A stretch of DNA of 64,000 nt from Thermophilibacter immobilis (GTDB lineage Bacteria; Actinomycetota; Coriobacteriia; Coriobacteriales; Atopobiaceae), in assembly GCF_015277515.1 (NCBI RefSeq), contig NZ_CP063767.1:1364001-1428000 (forward strand). Direction: 5' to 3'. Position numbers and translations under genes: made by a program. Within the stretch, counting starts at the first letter, position 1, and each line of letters opens with the position of its first letter. The notes under the pieces were generated by a model. The model saw only the letters and a program-made list of their open reading frames with translations. It was not told the origin of the DNA and did not search any database. Of the stretch, positions 7,791 to 15,986 are shown piece by piece.

Positions 7791-10700
7791 CTAGACGATG
7801 GTACCGAAGTCGGGCATGATGGGCCGGTTGACGCGGGCGATGAGCTCGTCGGCCGGGGCTGTGAGCGCCCACTCGCTGAAGCGCGCGAAGGCGTCGAGCG
7901 CGTGCTCCCCCTCGACGTAGCGCGCCGAGCGCGCGAGCTCCACGTGGGCCGGAGGCGACGCCACGAGGACGCGGCGGGAGTCCCCCCAGCCCGCGATCGA
8001 GCAGAGCCCGAGCTCGGAGAAGATCGACACGCCGCTGGCCACCTCGCGCGCGGCGAGCGGCGAGGACAGGTCGAGGTCGCGCGCGGCCTGGGCGATGCCC
8101 TCGTCGTCGAGAGCGATCTCGAAGCCGCCGGCCCCGAGAAAGGACAGGGCGCGCCACAGGGACACGAGGGCCGCGCGGTCGGGCGACGACGAGGAGAGGA
8201 TGCGCTCGTTCATGCGCACGTCACGGGAGCCAAAGAGCGCGTGCACCGTGGCCGGCTCGCCGTCGCGGCCGGCCCGTCCGCTCATCTGGTTGAACTCCAC
8301 CTGGCCGAAGGGCAGGCTGTAGAGGGCGACGTGGCGGATGTCGGGGAGGTTGACCCCCTCGCCGAAGGCGCTCGTGGAGACGATGCAGGTGAGCTCGTCT
8401 GCGCGAAAGGCCCGCTCCACGCGGTCGCGCGCCGAGCGAGAAAGACCGGCGTGGTAGAAGGCCGTGCGCCCGGCGAGCTCCGGCAGGCGATGGCGCAGCA
8501 TCCGCGCAAGCGAGACCGCCTGGTCGCGCGAGCTCACGTACACGACGCTCTTCTCGCCGCGCGCCACGATGCTCGCCAGGGCGGTCTCGCGGTCGCGCAG
8601 GTCGCGGCAGTCGTCGAGGACAAGGTTGGCACGGACGGCGGGGTCGCACAGGACGTCGTCGGGCTCGATGGCGAGCAGCCGGCAGATCTCGCGGGACGCC
8701 TCAGGGCTGGCCGTGGCCGTGGCCGCGAGGCAGACGGGCTCGCCGAGCTGGGCGCGCACGTCCGGCAGGTCGAGGTAGGCGGAACGCTCCCCCGCCGACG
8801 CGCGCCCGGCGTGATGGGCCTCGTCCACGACGAGAAACCCCACCCGCCGGCAGGCCGCGAAGCTCTCCCGATGCAGGGAGAGAAACTCGGGCGTGGTAAG
8901 GACGACGTCAGCCGCGCCTGCGCCGAGCGCAGAGAAGACGCGGGCGCGCTCGGAGGGCGAGCTCTCGCCGGTCAGAACCTCGACCGAGACGCCCAGCGAG
9001 GCGAGCTCGGAGGTCAGGTGGAAGGCCTGGTCGGCAACGAGGGCGCGCAGGGGGTAGACGAAGACGCTCGCGCGGGCGCGGCAGATGGCCTCGCGGGCGG
9101 CGTGGAGGTGGAACACGAGCGACTTGCCGCGCCCCGTGGCCATGACGGCCAGACACGACCGACCGACCGCGAGCCGCTCGAGGGCCGCGGCCTGGGTCGG
9201 CAGAAGGGGGCTCTCCCCGATCATCCGGCGGCGCAGCGCGTCGCCCACGCCGTCGGCGCCCAGAGACGCGAGGCGCGCGCGCTCAGATGCGGCGGGCGCG
9301 GGAGCCTGCTCGACAGCGGGCGCGGCGTCTGCGAGGGCGTCGAGCTCGTCGGCGATCGTGCGAACGTCCGGGCCCTCGTGGGTGCGGTAGATGATGTCCT
9401 TGACCATGAGCTTGGGCTTGGTGCGCCCCTGCCAGGTCTCGTTGACGGCCTCGAAGACGAGGTCGACGACGCCCTCCCAGGACAGGGCCCGAGCGGGGTC
9501 GGGGGCGCGAAACATGATCGCCGACACCGAGCCCACGCCGTCGGACGCCACGAAGCGCAGGTGCGCGCCATCCGTCCCCACGCGCGCCCGGTTCTTCATC
9601 GTCACGCCGCGGGCCGCGAGCAGGGGCTTCTTGTTGCCCTGGCCGAAGGGCTGCAGGACCTCAAGTCCGTCCAGGGCCTCGACCGTGAGCTCCGAGAGCC
9701 GCACGAGGGCCGTGACCTCGCCGACGTCGACGAACTGCTCTGCGGGCAGCTCGTCGAGGGCCTCCCCGAGCCGCGCGCGGAACTCGTCGAGGCGCGCGGC
9801 CTCGCAGGTCACTCCCACCGCTCCCGCGTGCCCGCCAAAGCGCACGAGCACGTCGGAGCACTGCTCGACGGCGTGGAAGAGGTCGACCGCGCCCACCGAG
9901 CGCCCCGAGCCGCGGGCGATGCCGTCCGTGATGGTGAAGACGATCACGGGGACGTGGTAACGGTTCACGAGGCGCGAGGCCACGATCCCCTTGACGCCCT
10001 CGTGCCAGCCCTCGCCGCCCACGACGACCACCCGGCCACCGCGATAGGTCCGCTCGGTCTCGCCGAGCGCGGCCTCGGTGAGCGCGGCCTCGGTCTGGCG
10101 GCGCGCGGCGTTGGTGGCGTCGAGAGCCCCGGCCAACCTCGTGGCCTCGGCTGCGTCGTCGGTGAGCAGGAGGTCGAAGGCCACCTCGGTCGTGCCCATA
10201 CGCCCCGCGGCGTTGAGGCGCGGGATGAGCGAGAACGGCAGCTCGTCGGCCGTCACCTGGGAGAGGTCGAGGCTGCTCGCGGCGGCGAGCGCGACGAGGC
10301 CGGGACGGGTGGAGGTGCGCATGCGGGCGACCCCCTCGGCCACGAGCGCGCGGTTCTCGCCCTGGAGCAGCATCATGTCGGAGAGGGTCCCGAGCGTGGC
10401 CACGTCCACGTAGTCGTGCCAGAGGTCGCCCTGGTCGCGGCGGCGGCCCAGCTCGCAGACGAGCTTCAGGGCCACGCCGGCGCCCGCGAGCTCGCGCGAG
10501 GGGCAGTCCTCGTCGAGCTTGGGGTCAGCCACGGCGACGCCGACGGGCACGAGGTCGGCCGGCTCGTGGTGGTCGGTCACCACCACGTCGACGCCCTGGC
10601 CCCGGAGCCACGCAACCTCGTGGGCGGCCGCGATGCCGTTGTCCACGGTCACGACCAGGTCGGGGCCCGAGGCCGCAAGCACGCGCTCGAGCGCCTTCTG

Positions 10701-11087
10701 GGACAGGCCGTAGCCCTCCGTAAAGCGGTCAGGGATGAAGGGGTGCACCTGCGCGCCCATCCGGCGCAGGGCGAGCGTGAGCAGGCAGGTGGCGCTCATG
10801 CCGTCGACGTCGAAGTCACCAAAGACGGCGATCGTCTCGTGGCGCGCGAGGGCGAGCTCGAGGCGCTCGACCGCCTCGCCCATGCCGGGGATGCACAGGG
10901 GGTCGGCCCAGTCGCGCGCGAGCGAGGGCGTGAGAAACGCGCGCGCCTCGTCTGCGTCCGCGAGGCCGCGCGCGACCAGCACGCGAGCCGCGAGGCGCGA
11001 CACGCCGAGCTCCGCTGCCAGGCGGCGCTCGGCGGCCTCGTCCGCGGCGAGCACCGACCACCGACGGCTGTCGGCGAGCCCCGCCAT
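7791..11087 (-). CDS. recJ: RecJ exonuclease fused to a RecQ-like DEAH helicase
   Basis: 1098 aa, about twice ordinary RecJ. Residues 1-580 are RecJ: DHH motifs DFDVDG (91-96), VDN (148-150), DHH (172-174), RLNAAGRM (290-297), DHHA1 motif GGHAGA (418-423) and the OB segment to about 570. After an alanine/proline linker (585-605) comes a superfamily 2 helicase: LLPTQAAALERL, Walker A TGRGKS (651-656), VYPLRALVADQ, DEAH (755-758), ATATAS, and motif VI QMSGRAGRDG. RecJ degrades single-stranded DNA 5-prime to 3-prime while RecQ-type helicases feed it the strand, so one chain could do both. All motifs appear intact. The stop lies 14 bp before rel. Confidence 0.9.
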   Translation of the reverse strand: MAGLADSRRWSVLAADEAAERRLAAELGVSRLAARVLVARGLADADEARAFLTPSLARDWADPLCIPGMGEAVERLELALARHETIAVFGDFDVDGMSATCLLTLALRRMGAQVHPFIPDRFTEGYGLSQKALERVLAASGPDLVVTVDNGIAAAHEVAWLRGQGVDVVVTDHHEPADLVPVGVAVADPKLDEDCPSRELAGAGVALKLVCELGRRRDQGDLWHDYVDVATLGTLSDMMLLQGENRALVAEGVARMRTSTRPGLVALAAASSLDLSQVTADELPFSLIPRLNAAGRMGTTEVAFDLLLTDDAAEATRLAGALDATNAARRQTEAALTEAALGETERTYRGGRVVVVGGEGWHEGVKGIVASRLVNRYHVPVIVFTITDGIARGSGRSVGAVDLFHAVEQCSDVLVRFGGHAGAVGVTCEAARLDEFRARLGEALDELPAEQFVDVGEVTALVRLSELTVEALDGLEVLQPFGQGNKKPLLAARGVTMKNRARVGTDGAHLRFVASDGVGSVSAIMFRAPDPARALSWEGVVDLVFEAVNETWQGRTKPKLMVKDIIYRTHEGPDVRTIADELDALADAAPAVEQAPAPAASERARLASLGADGVGDALRRRMIGESPLLPTQAAALERLAVGRSCLAVMATGRGKSLVFHLHAAREAICRARASVFVYPLRALVADQAFHLTSELASLGVSVEVLTGESSPSERARVFSALGAGAADVVLTTPEFLSLHRESFAACRRVGFLVVDEAHHAGRASAGERSAYLDLPDVRAQLGEPVCLAATATASPEASREICRLLAIEPDDVLCDPAVRANLVLDDCRDLRDRETALASIVARGEKSVVYVSSRDQAVSLARMLRHRLPELAGRTAFYHAGLSRSARDRVERAFRADELTCIVSTSAFGEGVNLPDIRHVALYSLPFGQVEFNQMSGRAGRDGEPATVHALFGSRDVRMNERILSSSSPDRAALVSLWRALSFLGAGGFEIALDDEGIAQAARDLDLSSPLAAREVASGVSIFSELGLCSIAGWGDSRRVLVASPPAHVELARSARYVEGEHALDAFARFSEWALTAPADELIARVNRPIMPDFGTIV

Positions 11088-11088
11088 G

Positions 11089-12492
11089 CTAGCGCACCTC
11101 CCGCTCGACAGGTTCCAGCCGCCAGGCTCCGGGGTTGTCCCTCATGGAGCCCCTGGCCGCCAGGCGCAGAAGCGAGACGAGGACCAGCGGCAGGCTCAAT
11201 GCCCCCGCCGCGAGGGCGACGAGCCACACATAGGAGGCACAGATGGCCTCCGTGCTCGCGGCTCCCACGAGGCGTGCGACCACGAAGGCCAGCACGAGAA
11301 GGCCGGCGGCGACCAGAAGCTCGCGGTAGAGGGGCCGCAGGGGCGCGCCTGCGGCGTCAACGGCCGTGGACCCGCCGCGCACGCGGCCGCGGAAGCGCAC
11401 GACCACGCCCACGTAGACGGCGAGAAGGACGACCAGGGACAGCGCGGCGGTGCCGTAGCCGTAGACGCTGGGGACGAAGGCACCCGAGCGAGAGAGCGCG
11501 GCGAGGCCACCGAGCTCCAGCAGGGCGCTCGCGACCAGGGCGAGGAGGGAGAGAAGCCCCAGGGGACCGAGGGTCGCGAAGAGGGCGACAACCGCGACGA
11601 GAAGCGCCACGCCGCAGGCGAGGGCCCCCGTGCGAAGCGCGCCGGCGCCGACGCTCGCCGCGACCGCGGACGTGCCCTGCACGGAGAGGGTCACGGGCAA
11701 AGAGCCGGTGCCGAGCGCGATCGCGAGAGCCTGGGCGTCCGCGGCGTCGGTGCCGACCGGCACCGTGACCTGGCCTCCGGTGATCTGCGCGTTGACGGAG
11801 GGGGCGGAGACCACGGTGCCGTCGACGAGCAGCACGATCTTGCCTCCCACGGAGGCGAGCTGCCCGGTCGCCTCCTCGAAGCGCGCGGCGGCGTCGGAGG
11901 AGAAGGACAGGGTGAGCGCGTAGGAGTCCGTCGTCGAGGAGAGGCTCGCCATCTGGGCCGAGCTGACCTCGGATCCGTCGACGAGCGCCGAGTAGGAGCC
12001 CGCGTCGAGCGAGAGGCCCGTGGAGCCCGCCTGGATCTTGGCGACGACCTCGGGGTCGGAGATGGCGTCGAGACGCACGAGCTCCACGTGGCCCGTGCGC
12101 GTAGCGGACGAGACGGCCGACGTCGCGTCCTGGCCCGCCGGGACCACGACCTCGAGCGTGCCGTCCTCGTCCGCGCTCACGCGCGCGCCCGTGACCCCGA
12201 GCTTCTCGAGGCGCCTCGCCACGAGGGTGGCCGCGGCGCCTGCCGAGGAGGGGTCGTCCGCGATGAAGGTGCTCGCGGTTCCCCCGGCGAAGTCGATGCC
12301 CCAGCCCAGACGCTCGGCGGGGGGCCAGGCGAGGGCGAGCCCGACCACGACGAGCACGAGCGCGGACGCGAGGGCGGCCAGGCACCGCCTCCTCTGCTTG
12401 GAGGACCTCCGCCACGGCTGACGAGACGCGGGGGCCTTCTTGGCGGCCTCACGCGCGTTCGCGGCGCCGCGGTCAAATCTCTTGTCTGCCAT
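11089..12492 (-). CDS. secD: SecD-like protein-export membrane protein, no adjacent SecF
   Basis: 467 aa. One N-terminal membrane helix (about 38-58) is followed by the SecD/F signature WGIDFAGGT, a large external domain with the SecD P1 motif SAPSVNAQITGGQVTV, and about five more helices (285-445). SecD with SecF uses the proton gradient to help release exported proteins. Two departures: the C-terminal membrane half is alanine/leucine-rich and lacks a clear conserved SecD TM4 motif, and no secF or yajC lies next to it, although recJ and tgt are familiar neighbours of this locus. The stop is 1 bp before the recJ start. It could be a shortened SecD working alone. Confidence 0.8.
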   Translation of the reverse strand: MADKRFDRGAANAREAAKKAPASRQPWRRSSKQRRRCLAALASALVLVVVGLALAWPPAERLGWGIDFAGGTASTFIADDPSSAGAAATLVARRLEKLGVTGARVSADEDGTLEVVVPAGQDATSAVSSATRTGHVELVRLDAISDPEVVAKIQAGSTGLSLDAGSYSALVDGSEVSSAQMASLSSTTDSYALTLSFSSDAAARFEEATGQLASVGGKIVLLVDGTVVSAPSVNAQITGGQVTVPVGTDAADAQALAIALGTGSLPVTLSVQGTSAVAASVGAGALRTGALACGVALLVAVVALFATLGPLGLLSLLALVASALLELGGLAALSRSGAFVPSVYGYGTAALSLVVLLAVYVGVVVRFRGRVRGGSTAVDAAGAPLRPLYRELLVAAGLLVLAFVVARLVGAASTEAICASYVWLVALAAGALSLPLVLVSLLRLAARGSMRDNPGAWRLEPVEREVR

Positions 12493-12602
12493 GACTCAGG
12501 CCTCTTCGCTCACAGTGGGGCGTCGGGCGCCCGATGGTCAATTCGACTAATTGTACGCCAATGCGAACCGAGGGCAAAAAGGCCGATGGGCGCGCCTGCG
12601 CG

Positions 12603-13805
12603 CTACCAGTCGCGCGAGGCGGGGCTCTGGTCCCAGGCGGCCACGAAGTCGGCATAGGTGCCATCGATGATGACCTGCCGCGCGCGCCGCATGAGGTCGA
12701 GCACGTAGCAGACGTTGTGCTGCGACAGCAGGATGGACCCGAGCATCTCCCTCTGGCGCACGAGATGGTGGACGTAGGCGCGCGTGAAGCCGCCCGCGCA
12801 GGCCGGGCAGTGGCACGCCGGGTCGATGGGCGCGTCGTCCGTGGCGAAGCGCGCGTTCTTGAGGTTCAGCCGGCCCTCGCTCGAGAAGGCCGTCCCCATG
12901 CGGGCGGTGCGCGTGGGCAGCACGCAGTCGAACATGTCCACCCCGCAGCCGACGGCGTGGACCAGGGTCGAGGGCGTGCCCACGCCCATGAGGTAGCGGG
13001 GCTTGCCCATGGGCATGTGCTCAGAGACGAGGGGGGCCAGGCTCTCGAACATGGTCGTCTGGTCCTCGCCGACCGAGTAGCCCCCGATCCCGTAGCCGGG
13101 GAAGTCTCCGGAGTCCTGGAGGTGACGCAGGCTGCGCACGCGCAGGTCGAGGTCCATGCCACCCTGGACGATACCAAAGAGGGCCTGGTCGGGCCTGGTG
13201 TGCGCGGCAAAGCAGCGGTCGGCCCACATGCTCGAGAGCTCCACGGAGCGCTCGACCTTATCGCGTGGGGCGGGCCAGCCCACGCACTGGTCGAGCTGCA
13301 TCACGATGTCGGCCCCGAGCTGCTGGGCGATGCGCATGTTCTCCTCGGGGGTCCAGCTGACCCAGGAGCCGTCGTAGTCCACGGCGCGAAAGCGCACGCC
13401 CTCGTCCGAGAGCCTGAAGAACTCCTCATGCGAGAAGGCCTGGAAGCCGCCCGAGTCGGTGAGGATGGGGCCCTGCCAGCGCATGAAGTCGTGCAGACCG
13501 CCGCGCGCGGCCACGAGGTCCGCGCCGGGGCGCATGGAGAGGTGGTAGGTATTGGAGAGCAGGATCTTGGTGCCCATCTGCTCAAGCGTGGACGGCAGGA
13601 GCCCCTTGACCGTGGCCTTGGTCCCCACGGGCATGAAGATGGGCGTGGGGATGTCCCCGTGCGGGGTGTGGAAGACGCCGGCGCGCGCGTGCGTGGCGGG
13701 GTCTGTGGCCACGACGTCATAGGTGAACCAGCGCCCCTCGTCGGCCACCTCGCCGCGCCCCCAGCCGTCCGACGCGGCCCTTCGCTCCTCGTGTCCCTCG
13801 CGCAT
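12603..13805 (-). CDS. tgt: tRNA-guanine transglycosylase
   Basis: 400 aa. It exchanges G34 of GUN-anticodon tRNAs for preQ1 in queuosine synthesis. Visible: MPVGTKATVKGLLP, DSGGFQAFS with the catalytic Asp, FGIVQGGMDLDLR, GYGIGGYSVGE, the second Asp in FDCVLPTRTARMG, and zinc ligands CHCPAC with a later His (LLSQHNVCYV). The N-terminal 25 residues are a weakly conserved extension; the ATG at 13805 has AAGGGGA. The queA and queH genes 2-4 kb away belong to the same pathway. Confidence 0.96.
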   Translation of the reverse strand: MREGHEERRAASDGWGRGEVADEGRWFTYDVVATDPATHARAGVFHTPHGDIPTPIFMPVGTKATVKGLLPSTLEQMGTKILLSNTYHLSMRPGADLVAARGGLHDFMRWQGPILTDSGGFQAFSHEEFFRLSDEGVRFRAVDYDGSWVSWTPEENMRIAQQLGADIVMQLDQCVGWPAPRDKVERSVELSSMWADRCFAAHTRPDQALFGIVQGGMDLDLRVRSLRHLQDSGDFPGYGIGGYSVGEDQTTMFESLAPLVSEHMPMGKPRYLMGVGTPSTLVHAVGCGVDMFDCVLPTRTARMGTAFSSEGRLNLKNARFATDDAPIDPACHCPACAGGFTRAYVHHLVRQREMLGSILLSQHNVCYVLDLMRRARQVIIDGTYADFVAAWDQSPASRDW

Positions 13806-13890
13806 GTGCTTCCCCTTCGTCTCGGCCGAGCCTTGCCGCGCGGCCGGCGTCCATTATCGCGATCGCGCCGGGGACGGGCAAGCGACGACG

Positions 13891-13916
13891 GCCCGGCACC
13901 CCTGGGGGTGCCGGGC
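13891..13916 (-). terminator. Strong hairpin after ptsH
   Basis: Perfect 12-bp arms GCCCGGCACCCC/GGGGTGCCGGGC around a 2-nt centre, 33 bp past the ptsH stop and before tgt. There is no T run on either side, so termination efficiency is uncertain, but position and stability fit a transcript end. Confidence 0.5.
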
Positions 13917-13948
13917 CATCTCTCACACCTAAGAAGGGGGCGCGCTGC

Positions 13949-14221
13949 TTACTCGCCGAAGCCGCTCTCGATGAGGGCGACGAGGGCGTCGAGGGCGTCC
14001 TGCTCGTCGGTGCCGTCGCAGGCGACCTCGACCTTGGTGCCCGTGCCCAGGCCGGCGGCCAGGATCATCATGATCGACTTGGCATTTACGGGCGCGGAGT
14101 CCTTGTCGACGTTCTTGATGGTGACGTTGCACTGGTACTTCTTGGCCTCGGTCACGAAGACGGACGCGGGGCGCGCGTGAAGGCCAGTGGCGTTGATGAT
14201 GCTTGTCTGCTTAGAAACCAT
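13949..14221 (-). CDS. ptsH: Phosphocarrier protein HPr
   Basis: 90 aa. The catalytic His lies in ATGLHARPAS (residue 16) and accepts phosphate from Enzyme I; the regulatory serine lies in NAKSIMMILAAG and is the site used by HPr kinase in Gram-positive bacteria. HPr passes phosphate to the sugar PTS such as the EIIABCD set in this window and can report sugar status. ptsI is not adjacent. A GGGAG ribosome site precedes the ATG; a divergent gene starts 243 bp away. Confidence 0.96.
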   Translation of the reverse strand: MVSKQTSIINATGLHARPASVFVTEAKKYQCNVTIKNVDKDSAPVNAKSIMMILAAGLGTGTKVEVACDGTDEQDALDALVALIESGFGE

Positions 14222-14464
14222 GCTGTGGACTCCCTTTTCCAGAATTCCCTGTCAGGCGGGGACAGTCTGTTGCCCCGAAAGCGCTGTGCCTATCCTATCA
14301 AACATGGGGCCTTTGGGCAGGCACGTTCTTGAGGAGACTGCAAAGTCTTGGGATACGCGCAATCCGGAGGCGGGGACGCGCGTCTCTTGCGGCACAATGA
14401 GAACTCATGGGGACGTCGCCTGATGGCGGGAGCCCCGCAGAAAAGATGAGGTGGGGAGGCCCCT

Positions 14465-15691
14465 ATGGCAGACGATCGTGACAAGCACGAGGAGCCTGTG
14501 GCAGACGAAGGCCCGGTGGCGAAAACGGACGAGACGCGCGGTAGGACGGCTCTCTCGGCCGCGCGCGGAGCGGCGGGGGCGGCGGCCTTGACCCTGCACG
14601 GGGGACTCTCCGCCGTGCGTGACGTCCACGCAGCCTCGCGCGAGCATGCGGGAGCCCGCTCGAAGCTCCGCGAACTCGAGGACGCGCTCGCCGACGACGA
14701 GAGGGTCCTCGAGCGGCGCGACGACATCGAGCGCGACTACGAGGGAATCGTCACCGAGCAGAGCGCCATCGTCGAAGAGGCGTCAAAGGAGGTCTCCTCC
14801 CAGAGGAGGCAGGTGGAGTCCCTGGAGGCGCAGGTCGAGCAACTCACAGGCGAGCTCGAGCGTCTGCGCTCGGACCACGAGCAGGAGCTGCGGCCCCACA
14901 AGCGCGACGTCGACGACGCGCGTTCCCGCATGGACGACGCGAATGGCGTGGTGGCCGAGGCCAGGCGCGCGGTACGCGGCGCCCAGGGCCAGGTCAAGAT
15001 CGCGACCGACCATCGCGAACAGGGCATATCTGCCGCCAACCGCGCCCTGGACTCCTCCCAGGCACGCCTGCGCAAGGCTCAGGACGAGCTGGACCGGGCC
15101 CAGGAGAAGCACGCCGAGGCGCGCGCGATCTCCAAGCTTCACGACGAGGTCGTGGGAGAGCTCGCCCGCGTCGAGTCCGCCCGCGCCGAGGTGGGGACGG
15201 TCTCGAGCGACGCGCAGGCGAAGGTGGACGCCGCGGGCGCGCACCTCTGGACCCAGAACCGCTCGCTCGAGGAGGCCAAGAGCGAGCAGGAGGCGGCCAA
15301 GGAAGGCTACGAGACCCTCAAGAGCGCCTACGACGAGCTGCTCGCCCAGGCACAATCCGCCGAGAAGGACCTCGAGGGGCGAGTCTCGTCCCTGCAGGCT
15401 CAGGCCAACGACGCCAAGGCCGCCCACGACGAGGCCGCCGAGAAGCACGACCAGGCCCAGGCCCTGCTCGACGAGGCGACCTCGGTCCACGCGACCCCCG
15501 AGGAGACGGCGCGGCTGCGTGCGAGCGTGGCCGAGGGCCGCGCGGCCGTGGCCGCCCAGGAGAAGGTCGTCGGCGCGCTCGCCGATGACGAGCGCGCGCT
15601 GAGGTCGACGACCCGCGCGCAGCGGCTCATCCTCATCGCAGTCGCGGCGTCCGCGGTCGCGCTCGTGGCGCTTCTCGTCTGGTGGCTCTAG
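14465..15691 (+). CDS. Tail-anchored coiled-coil protein, function unknown
   Basis: 408 aa. An acidic N terminus (DDRDKHEEPVADEG) is followed by an alanine-rich stretch, a very long charged alpha-helical region (about 60-380) with heptad-like runs such as SLEAQVEQLTGELERLRSD and KAQDELDRAQEKHAEARA, and a single C-terminal membrane helix (about 387-406, ILIAVAASAVALVALLVWWL) that ends the protein. This is the layout of a membrane-tethered rod with its coiled coil in the cytoplasm. I do not recognise the family. A GGGAGG ribosome site lies 7 bp before the ATG. Monocistronic; hairpin repeats follow within 20 bp. Confidence 0.75.
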   Translation: MADDRDKHEEPVADEGPVAKTDETRGRTALSAARGAAGAAALTLHGGLSAVRDVHAASREHAGARSKLRELEDALADDERVLERRDDIERDYEGIVTEQSAIVEEASKEVSSQRRQVESLEAQVEQLTGELERLRSDHEQELRPHKRDVDDARSRMDDANGVVAEARRAVRGAQGQVKIATDHREQGISAANRALDSSQARLRKAQDELDRAQEKHAEARAISKLHDEVVGELARVESARAEVGTVSSDAQAKVDAAGAHLWTQNRSLEEAKSEQEAAKEGYETLKSAYDELLAQAQSAEKDLEGRVSSLQAQANDAKAAHDEAAEKHDQAQALLDEATSVHATPEETARLRASVAEGRAAVAAQEKVVGALADDERALRSTTRAQRLILIAVAASAVALVALLVWWL

Positions 15692-15706
15692 GCGGGCGGG
15701 ACGGAC

Positions 15707-15973
15707 GGGGCGCTCGCCGTGTTCTTCTTGACAAAAGAGCCGCAAGCGCCCCGCGGGGTTGCCGACGCGCTCGCACGGCAGGGCACATGCGGCACCTTTG
15801 AGCTCCGAGGCGCGCGAAGTGCCCCGCTCGGCCTCCGGGCTCCCACCGCTGCGGGGCATCTACGGCGTCTGTCGGCACCTTAGTGCTGCAAGTGCCCCGC
15901 GGGGTTGCCTGCGCCGGCACCCAGCGGGGCAGATGCGGCGTTTGTCGGCGTCCAAACACCACAAGCGCCCCGC
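15707..15973. repeat. Array of four hairpin repeats, about 73-nt period
   Basis: Four imperfect palindromes at 15707-15752, 15781-15825, 15851-15900 and 15924-15973. Each opens with GGGGCxxxTGCGGC-like sequence and closes with GCAAGYGCCCCGC-like sequence so that it folds as a stem of about 45-50 nt. Spacers of about 23-28 nt are themselves partly alike (GGGGTTGCC followed by GCGC and GCAC). The array fills the gap between the convergent genes at 15691 and 15987. The same type of array occurs at 61873-62186. Confidence 0.8.
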
Positions 15974-15986
15974 GCAGCGAGAGGCC

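Noticed and set aside
5308-7794. 828-residue open frame opposite rel
   Set aside because: Low-complexity Gly/Ala/Val/Asp/Arg-rich shadow of rel on the other strand, produced by high GC; the minus-strand Rel has all domain motifs.
7902-11768. 1288-residue open frame opposite recJ and secD
   Set aside because: Antisense shadow spanning two real genes with no ribosome site or recognisable domain.
11089-12492. SecD-SecF fusion
   Set aside because: At 467 residues with one external domain and about six helices it is long enough for SecD only.
15707-15973. CRISPR array
   Set aside because: The repeated units are imperfect, palindromic over their whole length, and the intervening 23-28 nt are themselves similar, unlike unique spacers between identical direct repeats. 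No cas genes are present.
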